NCBI GenBank assembly: GCA_943736015.1
Contig: OX031063.1
Coordinates: forward strand, 37,278,672 to 37,342,671
Length of the DNA: 64,000 nucleotides
Direction: 5' to 3'
Source: Tridacna crocea
Taxonomy: Eukaryota; Mollusca; Bivalvia; Cardiida; Cardiidae
Shown: positions 1 to 10,233 of the stretch, piece after piece
Position numbering within the stretch: position 1 is the first letter of the stretch
Layout of the letters: the number at the start of each line of letters is the position of its first letter
Program-made: the position numbers and the translations under genes
Notes under the pieces: model-generated
The model's input: the letters and a program-made list of their open reading frames with translations, nothing else
The model's database searches: none
Told to the model about the DNA's origin: nothing

Positions 1-29
1 AATGGTTTATTGCATATCTATGATTCATC

Positions 30-236
30 ATACAAATCAAAGCATCATAGAACAATTGCTTTATAAAATCCATGTAGTCTAAAATCAACTGTACACTAGG
101 ATTAACTGATCATTTGACCCGCAGAAATATGACTAATTGCAAAAAGTATTGACCCATGTCAGCCTGTGCACTCCGCGCAGGCTGACATGGTCAGTATTGT
201 TTGCAGATATATTAAGTCCCTTATTTTCACAGTGCA
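30..236 (-). repeat. Family F element, reversed
   Basis: The hairpin cagcctgtgcactccgcgca / ggctgacat is at 158-190, with tcatttgacccgcag and ttaagtcccttattt around it. Confidence 0.55.
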
Positions 237-270
237 TGGACAATAAGTTTTTATGATTTTTTTCCTACAG

Positions 271-440
271 AGGAGAGTATTTGGGGTAAGGTTCTAGACA
301 TGAAAGACTCAATCAACGTAGAATACAGCAAGTTTGAGGAGCTGTTTTCACAGAAACAGACAGCCGCTCCAACATCGTCCCTCTCACCGGAACCACAAGA
401 CAAAAATATAACTAGACGTAATTCTGGAGTCAACCCGGAA
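271..440 (+). CDS. Formin exon: start of FH2 domain
   Basis: The acceptor is tttttcctacag, ending at 270; the donor is gtaagt at 441. The first two bases complete a codon from an upstream exon outside the window. The frame then reads ESIWGKVLDMKDSINVEYSK and continues through FEELFSQK, the FH2 N-terminal lasso/linker region. A low-complexity Ser/Pro/Gln stretch follows. The exon ends in phase 0 after NPE. The ATG at 300 is internal, because the conserved SIWGKV lies upstream of it. Confidence 0.85.
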
Positions 441-3400
441 GTAAGTGTGGTTGAGTTTTCTAACTTTTGTGTTGGACAACGACTTTGCTTGAGACTGTTA
501 TTATTATTTTAGATCCATAGACTAGTAATCCATTCTGTTTAGTCTAGCTTTAACATATTTTTGACCCTTCAAAAAGGGACCATCTGGGATATCTGTACAT
601 CAATTTGATGAAAACAGATCAACGATAATTGTTAAGTTGATAATTCTAAAATGATTATACAGAAAGGTACAATGACCACTTTTCATACAAAAACTGTCAT
701 TAAAGCGTAAAGTGTCAACCTTGGTCAGCCTGCGCAATTCGCGCAGTCTGCCCAGGGTTGACATTTATTTGCAGTTCGGAGAAGGTCCCTTTTTGCGTGA
801 TGGGTCACATGTATTTGCATCGATTGAGAAACACGTTTTTACAACTAATACAAATCTCTCTTGATTCCTTCTTGTGACCTAAGTACTCTTGTCGAGTGTA
901 TGGGCCAATGAAAGATCCCAAAGTTGACACCCGCTCCGGGTAATCGAACTTGGAACTTGTAAATGAGAAGGTTTAAGAAGAAAAAAAATGACATATTGCT
1001 ATTACAAGGTTGTTTCCTTCAGGAAGTGTAATTGAGTAGCAGACAGCGTAAATGTAAGTTTAGACTGCACGTTCTGTGCCGTCTGATCTTAATCTACTCC
1101 GTCTGGAAGGGTAACTTAAGGTGGCCTCAGGGCTTGAAAGGGTTAACTGACTTATTTTTACATGAATAGGTTACCCTGTTAGATCCAAAGAAGAGTATGA
1201 ATATCAACATATTTCTGAAGCAGTTCCGGAAGACGAATGATGCAATTATTGAACTGATAAAGGCCGGTGATGCCCGGGGTTTAGGTGTCGAAAAGCTGAA
1301 AGGCCTTCTCAAGCTCCTTCCGCTGTCGGACGAGGTATGCCTAATATTTAGTAACACTGGCTAAAAGAATAACATTAGGAACTTAATTAACACTACCTGG
1401 AGACTGATTTTGCATCTACACTGCGCTTTATTTTGAGGGCCAACTAAGATAACCCTGATATTTTCCGTTCTGCTTATTGAGTGAAAATGCCATTTAAATT
1501 ATGCTAGCGACCGAGGGGTGAGAAATAACGAGTAGACAACTGAAAGAAAAAGTTGATTTCAAACCTGAGTAGGTTATTTATATCAGAAATACCAGGCACC
1601 CTTGACATTTTACATCCACAGTTCGTGGGCGAAAGCAAGACAGTGTGAATGCAGTTGTGCAGCTCTCTGGTTAAAGGGATTTTAACCCTACACCAAACGA
1701 CAAAATTCTAGACTTGTCCAAATTGAAAGCATTTGCGGACGAGAAAATAGACGTGACTTAAAAATAGAAAACTGACTTTAGAAGAGTAGAAAACATTGTG
1801 GGAAAAGGAGAAAATGCTGGTCACCAGCATTTTCTCCTTTTCCCACAATGTTTTCAGAAGGCTTCTTCCTCTGGGTCGTAAAAACCAGAGATTGTTTGAT
1901 AAAGGGTTGATACGTCTCCGTGATGAATTATGCGAAGTGGGTCATCATTTACATCATAGATTCATCAAATCCATTTTGTCTTACAATCATCCAACTCTGA
2001 AGGTAGACTGGTCCTTTGACACGCAGACAATTAACCAATTGCAAAATGTTTCGGTTTTTTTTTTGGCGATTTTTGGCCCTTTTTTGTCTTTGAATTACGA
2101 TGTTTATAAATATCATCAATTCTGACATCAGTCAATCTATTTCAGGTTGAAATGCTACAGGGGTACGACGGCGATGTTGACAAACTGGGAAATGCTGAGA
2201 AATTCTTTTACAGTCTCATTAAACTGCAAGGCTATAAACTGCGTATTGAGACTATGATATTAAAGGGAGACTTCAACTCACAACTGGGCGCCATCCGACC
2301 GAACATACAAACTCTGAGTACAGTCTGTCGAAAACTGATCGATAACGAGTCCCTGCAAGTTTTCCTTCGATTTGTGCTTCACGCAGGCAACTTTATAAAT
2401 GGGGTTAGTACTGGAGTACAACATTTATTATACATTGTATCTATACAACAATTTATTTTTCATGGGAGAATGTACCCATCCGTCTTTACCAATAATAACA
2501 ATAACAATAATAATGATAATTTTCCAAATGTTTCCAGCTTTAAGTTTTGACTCATCGGAGAAAAGAAAACACCTTATCAAGTCCTGTAGATTTAATATCA
2601 GGGCCCGTATTCACCAACCATTCTTAAGAGCATGCTTTGTCTTGTTCTTCAAGATTTTCTAACTGTGAAAGTAACAGAATTTCTAATCAGAACTTCTGTT
2701 ACTTTTACATTGACAAAATTCTGAGGAAAAAGACTAAGAATTTTCTTAAGAATGGTTGGTGAGTATGGACCCAGGGTTCTAAGTCTTATTCTCCAGAATT
2801 TTCTACATTTGAAAGTAACACGGCTTCTGATTGGCTAAACCCTTTGGTTTAGCCAATCGGAAGTCGTGTTACTTTCAAATGTAGAAAAAAATCTTGTTGA
2901 ATAAGACAAAGAATATTGTTAAGAATGGTTGGTGAATACGGACCCAGCCTTCATATTCTGTACAGCACTTAAACCCCTATCCTGCTGAATAACTTACGCG
3001 AAACTTTTAAGCCGATTATAAAGAAACAAATTTCGCTAGGTCAAAGGTATTTTTCGGAGGAAAAAAATCAACATCTTCTTAACGGACAGTGTAGATCAGA
3101 GATCAGACTGCACGTTCTATGCAGTCTGATCTTGATCTACTCTGTGCATAGGGGTCAGTGAGTCGCGCTTAGCAGCCAAAGGGTTAAAGGGTTAAAGACC
3201 CAATAGTACTCATTTTTATTTCACCTTTACAGGGCAGCAGTTCTGGTGGCGCGTTCGGTTTTAGAATCGCTTCCTTGAACAAACTGGTCAACATGAAGTC
3301 TAATCAGCCCAAAATGACGTTACTGCATGTGTTGATACAAGAAGCCCAGGAAAAGAACAAGGGAGCATTGCAGTTTGTGTCGGATTTATTGGAGCCCCTA

Positions 3401-6400
3401 CAAAAAGCATCACGGTAAACTATGCTTTTATTATAATGATAGTAATAATTAGCCAAATTCTGGTAAAAGAGGTTTCAGGCAATTATTTGTACACGGACGG
3501 ACACACGAACGGACAGACGGACACACGGATAGACAGGCTGACTCTAGTATACCCGGGAAAACCTTCGTTTTGCTAAGATATAGAAAAGCCAACGCCTTTT
3601 CCAATGGCTTCAAATACAGTTTCCCTGCTTGATAGAAACACTGTTTGGTCATCACGTGGAATATAGAGGAGGATAATGTAGATAATGTAGATTAAGATCA
3701 GACTGCGCGTTCTGTGCAGTCTGATTTTGTTGCACATTGTCCACAAAAATCTATTGTGTCGATTACGGTAGGGAAAAAGTTATATGTATAATGAAACCTA
3801 TACCGACAATAAAAATTGAGACACCTCCAAAATGATAAATTTTGCCCATGACAAACTACATTTGGTTCCAATAGTGACATTTGTCTTTGAAAAGGTACTT
3901 GTAGATAATAATGTGGGAAATGCATGTGAACATTTTTCACACGATGTTTTCAAAAAATCCTTTTCATAACGGTTGCATACACACGGAGTTGTGCGCTAGA
4001 AGGATAAATAAATGGCATTTTTACTAGAGCAAGAGTAAGCATCAGCAACTTTACAGTAACAGCAAACTTAACTCTTTACCACACAAGAAAACTTTTTACT
4101 GGTTCAAATTGGAAGCATTTGCAGACGACAAAATAAAGGTGACTGAAAAATTAAAATTTGTTCTGGGAACGGTAGAAAACACTGTGGGAAAAGGAGAAAA
4201 TGCTGGTTACCAGCATTTTCTCCTTTTCCTACAGTGTTTTCAAAAGGCTTCTTTCTCAGGGTCGTCAAAAGTAGGGGTTGTGTGGTAATGGATTAAACGA
4301 GTTGTCTGTGTTAAGAAAAGTAATACTATAATTAATTTATCGCTTATTCTCGTCAAATTAACTTATAGTTATCTCCCCTAGTATATGCCAGCTTTGAGGG
4401 ACCGGTTCTAATATCACTACGCCAACGACTTTCCCGTGAGGCTTTGTCCGATTTACTGACCTTTGTGCGGACAGCGTAGATCAAGATCAGACTGCACAGA
4501 ACGTGCAGTCTGATCTTGGATCTACACTGTCCGATGAGGAGATATTACTCCCGAAAGCATACCTTTGCAATAGCAGTATTTGCGGTTTTACTGTCGAATT
4601 GAAATTTTATTTTATTTATTTTGCAGTACAAGGGTTAATTCTTCAAACTGATTCTTAAGACTGAGAGAAACGCTTTTCTTCCGTGTCACTGCTAACGATT
4701 TCTTGCAGATGTAATAGATTTTGGAAGGAACTAAAACAACCCTGTGCGGAAATAGCTTTATTTACCCTTATGTTTTTTCAGTTTCACTTTAGATGGGATG
4801 ATTGGGGAGTTTTCAGCACTGAAAAGCAGCGTCGTTAAAATCAAAGGTCAGATCGAGAACGCCGACGAGGAAGTTAAACAGCAGTTTTCTTCCTTTATTG
4901 AGGTAGGTATTTTATTTCCTTGTCCATGGCCTATTGTACCACTTTTGAAATCGCTTTGCCTCCATCAGTCTGTCGGAAGCTGGTCGGATGGTCAGGTAGT
5001 CGGGTGGTCTGTCCGTCAGAATATCAAATCTTACTTTTAAAAGTAAGTAAACAGTAGTTCGACCTACTACATATTACAATATGTCAAAGATTTTGTATGG
5101 CGACGAGGACGACGCCAAGCTGCGACAATAATTCGTCGTTTTCTACAAAGACAGAAGAGCTAAAAAGAAGAGAGTGAGAGAGAGAGAGAGACAGAGAGAC
5201 AGAGAGACAGAGACAGAGACAGAGCATGAAAAAATATAAAGTAAAGAAAACAAATTAAATACGATGAAAGAGAGATATTAAAAATTTCTTATATCTTTGT
5301 GTGTTTTAACAGGAAGCAGAGTCTGACATCAAAGACGTCGACGAAGCTATAGAACGGGTACAGAAGTTGTCAGGCCGTTTAGCAGTACACTATTGTGAAA
5401 ACGAGAGGTCCTTCAAGCTAGACGAATTCCTAGAGTCCTTCAGGGAGTTTTGTGAAAAGGCGAAATCGTGCGAGCAAGAGCTCGAGACTTGGCGAATCAA
5501 TGCGGAAAAAGCCGAACTGAGACGAAAGACTCAAGCTCAACTCCTGGAGAAACGAAAGAGTAAGTAGATATATGACATGACTTTCGTTCTGACCAATATA
5601 CATGTAATTATGTAGATCTACTATGGCATTCTACTCTTTGTCATGCCTTTGTCAGCGTGTATGAATTAACGAAATAAATGGCATTTTAAAACGGCATAGA
5701 TCAAGATCAGACTGTACAGCATGTGTAGTCTGATCTTGATCTACACTGTCGGCTTGCTTAGTTAAGACTTAAAGACGAAGGCTATTTAGACTTAATAAGT
5801 TCAAGTGGATTGTACGTTAAGTCATCGACAAGGATTGACTGGTATATAAGCCATGCTGTTTGAAAAAGGGAGTTTAATGCATTGGCAAAGGTATCGACTC
5901 AGGTCAGCCTGCACAATCCGCGCAGGCTGACCAAAGTCGATACCTTTTGCTATTGGTCAATTTCCTGCGTGTCAAAGGACCAGTAAACTTCATGATTGAG
6001 TCAGTTGTTAAACCAGATGGATTCTACTGATCCACAAATATGTGGTGACTTGTTTTGGTATAATGCATCATAGAATTGCAATAAGCCCCTTTTTGTCAAA
6101 GCATGGTTCATAAACGTATTTTGTGTGGACAGTGTTATTCTGAAACGTACACGAGTAGTAACCTAAGAGTTTCGAGTTCGAACCCCTTTTTGACCATTCT
6201 TTTTCCATGGGACCTGAAAGGTCATTGCAACAGAATTCATGTTCCTCTTACAACTGAATAATATTAACCCTTTTCCCCATAAGGCATTCCTATGGCATCT
6301 CTAACTGACCCTAAATAACAGCCAGGATGAAGCTGTTTCTTATGTGTAAATGACACCTTTTGATAGCATAGAAAACATTGTGACAAAATGTGAAATTGCT

Positions 6401-8247
6401 AATGACGAGCAATTTCACCTTTTGCCACAATGTTTTCCAAAGGCTTCTACAATCAATGTGTAGAAATGAGTATCTGTGGGGTAAAAGGTTAAACATGTAT
6501 CGGCCTGTGTGAAAAATTAGGCAATGGTTTTGAATGGTTGTGTGTGTACTACATTTTACTTGTGAAAGAACTTTTGAAGTGCAAGAAATGTTGATAAATT
6601 CTCGTAACTTAAGTACAATGAAAAGTAGTGTGACATCAAACCACTAAACAATCGACTAATTCTCTTCGAGTTATACCTAAAGATCACATGAAAGCAGTTT
6701 GCGGTTTTAAACCCTTACCAAAATATCAGAAGTTTTTACGACCCTGAGACAGACGGCTTTTGAAAATCTTGTGGGAAAAGGAGAAAATGCTGGTAACCAG
6801 CATTTTCTCCTTTTCCCACAAGATTTTCTACCCTACTGGATCTGAACTCAATCTTTGAGTTACGTTTATTTTGTCGTCTGCAAGTAATTTCTATTAGGAC
6901 CGGTCTAAAATTTTGTCGTATGGTAAAGAGGTGCGGTGATACGAGTAAATCTCAACAATTTTTTCCTAGATATTTTAACCCTTTGCCAAGCAATCCAGAG
7001 AAAGAAGGCTTTGAAAACATTGAGGAAAAAGGAGAAAATGCTGGTAACCAGCATTTTCTCCTTTTCCCACAATGTTTTCAACCCTTCACCAAACAAATTT
7101 CAGATTTTCATTCACTTTTATTTTGTTGTCTGCAAATGCTTTCGATTTGGACAAACCTAAAATTTTGTTGTTTGGTAATGAGTTAAAGGAACGTTTATCG
7201 CAGTTTCGAATATCTAGGGTCTAGAAATGTTTGAACGATGCACTAGGTGCGGTGATAAACCTCAAGTATCTTTTCCTAGAGAATTTAACCTTTTACCAAA
7301 CAATCCCGTGTTTCTGCCACCGAGCGGAAGAAGCCTGTTGTAAAATATTGTAGAAAAAAAAAAGAAAATGCTGGAATTCACCATTTTCTCTTTTCGTTAC
7401 ATTTTTACGCTTTTCCAGTACAATTCTCAACCGTTAAGTATCATGTAAATTGTCGTCTGAAGATACTTTCAATTTGTATTAAGTCTAGCAAAGAGTTAGA
7501 CCTCAAAATTAATATCCAGCAAAATAGTTTCCAAGTATGCCGACCACTTCCTATTTCCCTTTCGAAGAAAACAGACTTAGATCAATATGTACGTCTATGC
7601 AGTGCGATCTTGGTACGTTCTGTACAGTCGAATCTTGATCTACACTCTACAGCGACTTGAGCATAGCAGCTTGAAAGTTAAAATCCGACAAGTCTCTTTG
7701 CCAATTTGAGATACCCAGCTTGTCTATTCTGGAAAAACAGGCACATAATGAATACCCCATGCATATACTGTATCTCTATTTGCAGGGCAAGTGGTCAAAA
7801 TCCTCGCTTTGTCCCTCCTGAATCAGATCTGAACTTTCTTTGTTCCCCATTGTCCATTTTACAGACATTTACTTCAATGCTCTTATACCTAACTGCTAAA
7901 AATAACTCATACTTTCATGCAACTATTGCCATTTTTCAAAACTCCTTTCGCAGACAAGAACGCAGCCAATCGGATAGAGTACATTAAACGCGTTGTGTGT
8001 GATCTCGACCTCCACAGTTCGGGAATGCTCAATGAGTTGCACATGTCAGACTAAGGTTTAATAAAGTTTTATATTATTCTTCATTCCAGGCGGTCAAAAA
8101 TCTCTGATGGTGAAAGGCTCCGAGGACGAAAACCTTAAAATTGTTGACAACCTGGTGAACGAGATCCGTCGTGGAAAAGTGCTCCGTCGCCTTTCGTTAC
8201 GACGTAATGTAAAAGATTCCGAGATAGCTGCGAGCGGAAAAAGATGA
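271..8247 (+). CDS. Inverted-formin-like gene (FHDC1/INF2 group), 3' seven coding exons
   Basis: Spliced coding sequence 271-440, 1170-1334, 2146-2403, 3233-3414, 4782-4902, 5313-5559, 8090-8247; every junction is GT-AG and the frame stays open throughout, ending in TGA at 8245-8247. The product is the FH2 domain, which nucleates and processively elongates actin filaments as a dimer. Hallmarks in order: SIWGKV start and the FEELFSQK segment; LLDPKKSMNINIFLKQFRK; LLKLLP; the GYDGDVDKL segment; YKLRIETMIL; HAGNFING followed by GGAFGFRIASLNKL, the FH2 core signature; a heptad-like stretch; and a charged EKAELRRK tail. A basic C-terminal segment (IVDNLVNEIRRGKVLRRLS) resembles the WH2/DAD of INF2. 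NIFLKQF and the CENERSFKLDEFLESF segment point to FHDC1/INF2 rather than diaphanous formins. The FH1 region and N-terminus must lie left of position 1. The subfamily is from remembered family features, not alignment. Confidence 0.88.
560..809 (-). repeat. Family F' foldback
   Basis: Inverted ends ttgacccttcaaaaaggga and tccctttttgcgtgatgggt. Internal hairpin tcagcctgcgcaattcgcgc. It is the reverse of the copy at 17877. Confidence 0.65.
812..985 (-). mobile_element. tRNA-derived SINE, reverse strand
   Basis: On the minus strand the B-box-like aagttcgattaccc is followed by gtgtcaact, gagagattt and the conserved tail gtttctcaatcgatg, the same order as the copy at 41349. The A-box is not recognisable. 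Confidence 0.6.
1045..1146 (+). repeat. MITE-C fragment
   Basis: tagactgcacgttctgtgcc, gtctgatcttaatctac and a terminal agggttaa remain. Confidence 0.5.
1170..1334 (+). CDS. Formin exon: FH2 domain
   Basis: Fifty-five codons, phase 0 at both ends, flanked by an AG acceptor at 1168-1169 and GTATGC at 1335. It encodes VTLLDPKKSMNINIFLKQF and then a helix ending LLKLLPLSDE. The LLDPKKxxNINIFL motif is the FH2 knob region, and the LKQF wording is typical of inverted formins. Confidence 0.88.
1682..1909 (+). repeat. MITE-A copy (TTAA, piggyBac-like MITE)
   Basis: Ends ttaaccctacacc and ataaagggtt. The perfect central palindrome at 1794-1858 has centre ctggtcaccag. Lies in a formin intron. Confidence 0.75.
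2146..2403 (+). CDS. Formin exon: FH2 core
   Basis: Eighty-six codons, phase 0, preceded by an AG acceptor at 2144-2145 and followed by GTTAGT at 2404. It begins VEMLQGYDGDVDKL and contains YKLRIETMILKGDF, a helical segment, and then FLRFVLHAGNFING. The last residues are the first half of the FH2 GNxxN signature, which is completed in the next exon. Confidence 0.9.
2491..2520. repeat. (AAT/AAC)n microsatellite
   Basis: Interrupted aataataacaataacaat run in a formin intron. Confidence 0.7.
2601..2774. repeat. Family J foldback
   Basis: gggcccgtattcaccaacc and ggttggtgagtatggaccc are inverted ends. An inner inverted repeat lies around gaaagtaacagaa. In a formin intron. Confidence 0.65.
2775..2947. 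repeat. Family J foldback, second copy in tandem
   Basis: A near-perfect inner hairpin (acatttgaaagtaacacgg ... gtgttactttcaaatgt) at about 2808-2882. Its left terminus is missing, joined to the previous copy. Confidence 0.65.
2969..3186 (+). repeat. MITE-C copy, full length
   Basis: Bounded by ttaaacccctatcctgctg and tagcagccaaagggttaa. The hairpin is built on gatcagactgcacgttc. In a formin intron. Confidence 0.75.
3233..3414 (+). CDS. Formin exon: FH2 signature
   Basis: The acceptor AG is at 3231-3232 and the donor GTAAAC at 3415. It encodes GSSSGGAFGFRIASLNKLVN, then MTLLHVLIQEAQEK, matching the FH2 AxGFxLxxLxKLxxxK and LLH motifs. It ends with two bases of an Arg codon that is completed by the first base of the next exon. 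Confidence 0.9.
3486..3536. repeat. (GGACAGAC)-like simple repeat
   Basis: Degenerate ggacggacacacgaacgg run. Confidence 0.6.
3680..3745 (+). repeat. MITE-C hairpin fragment
   Basis: gatcagactgcgcgttctgt with gcagtctgatttt. Confidence 0.5.
4068..4296 (+). repeat. MITE-A copy
   Basis: Bounded by ttaactctttaccacac and gtgtggtaatggattaa. The palindrome has centre ctggttaccag, with one arm mismatch (caca/tgta). In a formin intron. Confidence 0.75.
4455..4560 (+). repeat. MITE-C hairpin
   Basis: gcggacagcgtagatcaag opens a near-perfect inverted repeat that closes at ctacactgtccgatgagg. Confidence 0.6.
4782..4902 (+). CDS. Formin exon: FH2 coiled-coil part
   Basis: The acceptor is ttttttcag, ending at 4781; the donor is GTAGGT at 4903. 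The exon begins with the third base of the split Arg codon and reads RFTLDGMIGEFSALKSSV, continuing to QQFSSFIE. It lacks a family-specific motif but matches the helical post-core segment in position, phase and length. Confidence 0.82.
5168..5225. repeat. (GA)n/(GACA)n microsatellite
   Basis: Continuous gagaga grading into gagaca repeats, in a formin intron. Confidence 0.85.
5313..5559 (+). CDS. Formin exon: end of FH2 domain
   Basis: The acceptor AG is at 5311-5312 and the donor GTAAGT at 5560. It encodes EAESDIKDVDEAIERVQK, then a segment containing HYCENERSFKLDEFLESF, and a charged coiled-coil tail EKAELRRKTQAQLLEKRKS. The CENxxxFKLDEF block resembles the FHDC1/INF2 FH2 end. The exon stops after the first base of the last Ser codon. 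Confidence 0.87.
5695..5760 (+). repeat. MITE-C hairpin fragment
   Basis: tagatcaagatcagactg pairs with tagtctgatcttgatcta. Confidence 0.55.
5850..6113 (+). repeat. Family F element
   Basis: Ends aagccatgctgtttgaaaaa and tttttgtcaaagcatggttc are inverted repeats. Internal hairpin at 5890-5945. Confidence 0.65.
6264..6492 (+). repeat. MITE-B copy
   Basis: Same CCCTTT/AAAGG ends and TTAA flanks as MITE-A, but the palindrome is built on gtgaaattgct / agcaatttcac. In a formin intron. Confidence 0.7.
6707..6931 (-). repeat. MITE-A copy with paired arm change
   Basis: The palindrome reads gaaaatcttgtggg on one arm and cccacaagattttc on the other. The usual acattg is changed to atcttg in both arms. 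In a formin intron. Confidence 0.75.
6975..7186 (-). repeat. MITE-A copy
   Basis: Bounded by ttaaccctttgcc and ggtaatgagttaa. One arm carries gaggaaa in place of gtgggaa. It lies only 43 bases from the previous copy and has the same orientation. Confidence 0.75.
7286..7498 (-). repeat. Decayed MITE-A copy
   Basis: Clear left end (ttaaccttttaccaaac) and right end (aaagagtta). The palindrome is heavily mutated. Confidence 0.55.
8090..8247 (+). CDS. Formin terminal exon with WH2/DAD-like basic tail
   Basis: The acceptor is ttcattccag, ending at 8089. The preceding exon's single A plus GC gives Ser, then GQKSLMVKGSEDENLKI. The next stretch, VDNLVNEIRRGKVLRRLSLR, has the hydrophobic face followed by the basic cluster of a formin DAD or WH2 segment; in INF2 this part binds actin monomers and the autoinhibitory N-terminus. 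The TGA is at 8245. The tail is only 53 residues after the junction, much shorter than the long C-terminal tails of vertebrate FHDC1 or INF2. Confidence 0.82.
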
Positions 8248-9019
8248 ATAGATCTACAGAGACAGTAGTTTAATTATATAGCCTTAAAGTGCTGAATGAA
8301 TGAAAAAGGTATTTTCGCTTTGTCCGAAATACTGAAATATGGCAGTTCGAATGGCTGGTTCTACAAGGAACGTATCGCAACTTAGATTAGTGTAGATATG
8401 AGATCAGATTGACATTTCGATGGTCCGATCTTGATCACGATCTGAAAAAAAAAACACCCTAATGGTGCCAAGATTAAAGCCTCGCTTTTAAAAGTAGTAG
8501 ACTGCTTGCTGTACTGATTATATGCGGTGCTAGAAATGTGGTACAGATATGAAACAACAAAAAATATCAAAATTTTAGCAAAATTAATTATTCCATACCC
8601 ACAGACGGCTTTACAAAGCATTGTGGAAAAATGTAAAAATGTTTCTAGGTAGTATTTCTTATTTTCTCCAACAATGACTTTCACTGTTTCAATGACAAAT
8701 TACGTCACATGAGTTAGATTTCATTTGTCATCTTCTAATCTGTTAATGCACTTAACTTGCCAAGTTTTGAGCTTTTTGTCTGATAAGAAGTTCACTAATC
8801 CAAACACTTCAGTGAATGAAGGAATCTTGGGAAGAAGGGTTTTGAAATACATAGTACGAAGAGGAGAAAACACTGGTTAGCAGAATTTTCTCTTTTTCCC
8901 CACAATGTATCAAAGCCCTTATTCATCAGAGTCGGGCTAGCATATACATGTAAAACTACCATCATACTGTTTCACAACCATAACATATAGAATATACTGT
9001 ATTAGCGCAGAAGCATTCG

Positions 9020-9247
9020 TTAACTCATTACCAAACGACAAAATTTTTGGCTTGTCCAAATCGAAAGCATTTGCAGATGTCAAAAAGAAAGTGGCTGAAC
9101 ATTTGAAATTTGTTTTGTGAAAAGTAGAAAACATAGTGGGAAAAAGGAGAAAATGCTGGTTACCAGCATTTTCTCCTTTTCCCACGATGTTTTCTACCGG
9201 CTTCTTTCTCGGGGTTGTCAAAAGTACGGATTGTGTGGTAATGGGTT
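9020..9247 (+). repeat. MITE-A copy
   Basis: Bounded by ttaactcattaccaaac and gtgtggtaatgggttaa, with an intact palindrome of about 67 bp. Confidence 0.75.
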
Positions 9248-9411
9248 AAATACTGTATTTGTGCAGAAACATAGGCCTACATTGAATAAAATTCAAAGTT
9301 ACACTGTAATAACGCGGACGAATTGTAATTATCTCTCAATACCTCTCTCTGTCTTACAGTTCGAACTTATTGTCTCATTCTTGTTGCATTTGTGTTATAG
9401 AGGTTACACTG

Positions 9412-9625
9412 TACTAACCCTTATAATGCTGAATAACTAAACTAAAATATTCATTTTGATAGTAGAAACCTAAATATTTCTATTTCAAAATTAGGTTTTG
9501 GGGAATAACATCTCCTCATCGGACAGTATAGATGCAAGATCAGACTGTACGTTCTGTGCAGTCTGATCTTGATCTATACTGTCCGCAAAAGGTCAGTTAG
9601 TCGCAATTAGCAGCCAAAGATTTAA
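9412..9625 (+). repeat. MITE-C copy, full length
   Basis: Bounded by ctaacccttataatgctg and tagcagccaaagatttaa, with an intact hairpin. Confidence 0.75.
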
Positions 9626-9773
9626 TATCATTATATGAACTCAGAAACTGTAAATATAGCTCTTCCATAGATAATGCTCAATTTCTTGCTTGATGTTTTA
9701 TACTTTTGAAGGTGTTTATATTTCGTTTGTATTTATTTTAACGTTATTTATGTATAACATGCAGATAATTGTT

Positions 9774-9779
9774 AATAAA
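9774..9779 (+). promoter_or_regulatory. Candidate polyadenylation signal AATAAA
   Basis: An AATAAA lies 1.5 kb after the formin stop codon, in a T-rich stretch and followed by a GT-rich run. No closer canonical signal was seen. The implied 3' UTR would include a MITE-A and a MITE-C, so a nearer non-canonical signal is equally possible. Confidence 0.25.
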
Positions 9780-10059
9780 GTTTTGCTTATAAGTTAGTGT
9801 CATGGATTTTCTGATACTTTCCTCTTACATATTTTAGCTGCCTGACACTTTGCTTCTGATCTGGTTTTGCGAGTTCCCATTCCCCACTTAGCAAAAGATC
9901 TTATCGAAAGTTGAAAAGTTTGCTATCTAGAGTTTAATCTTTAAACACCATAAGTTAAAACAGCGTCTTTTGATGGCGATATAGATCAAAATCAGACTCA
10001 TTATTATATTTAGCGCTGATAGAGTAAACTTCCCTTGTATGCACATACGTACCGTCTGC

Positions 10060-10233
10060 AAAAAAGCAAAAAGGGACAATGGGATATTTGCGTAAAGTGT
10101 CGTCTAGGGTCAGCTTGTGCAGTCCTCGCAAGTTAATCCGAAACGACGCTTTTGCGGACTGCACAGGCTAGTCCCAGACGACACTTTACGCAACTGTCCG
10201 AATGCCCCTTGTCGTGTGTCGCAAACCATATAG
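10060..10233. repeat. Family E element, internally deleted
   Basis: The two hairpins are merged into one (gcgtaaagtgtcgtct ... agacgacactttacgc). Right end gcaaaccatat. Confidence 0.6.

Larger units (their letters stand above)
441..1169 (+). other. Formin intron with F' element, SINE and MITE-C fragment
   Basis: The intron holds a complete F' foldback, a reverse-strand SINE and a decayed MITE-C arm, described separately. Nothing else is recognisable. Confidence 0.7.
3415..4781 (+). other. Formin intron with MITE-A and MITE-C copies
   Basis: From left to right it holds a degenerate (GGACAGAC)-type simple repeat at about 3490-3535, a MITE-C arm fragment at 3680-3745 and decayed MITE-like text to about 3970. 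A full MITE-A follows at 4068-4296, then a MITE-C hairpin at about 4455-4560. The last 200 bases show no structure beyond the splice acceptor. Confidence 0.6.
5560..8089 (+). other. Longest formin intron, six repeat insertions
   Basis: It contains a MITE-C hairpin fragment (5695-5760), a family F element (5850-6113), a MITE-B (6264-6492), two strong MITE-A copies (6707-6931, 6975-7186), one decayed MITE-A (7286-7498) and a scrambled MITE-C hairpin (7565-7660). Positions 7690-8080 show no recognisable feature. Confidence 0.6.

Noticed and set aside
158-190. Rho-independent terminator-like GC hairpins (also at 20665, 62178)
   Set aside because: They are centres of family E/F foldbacks in eukaryotic DNA, with no T-run context tied to a gene end.
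1794-1858. CRISPR-like repeats
   Set aside because: The palindromes recur but are dispersed and in both orientations, without regular spacers.
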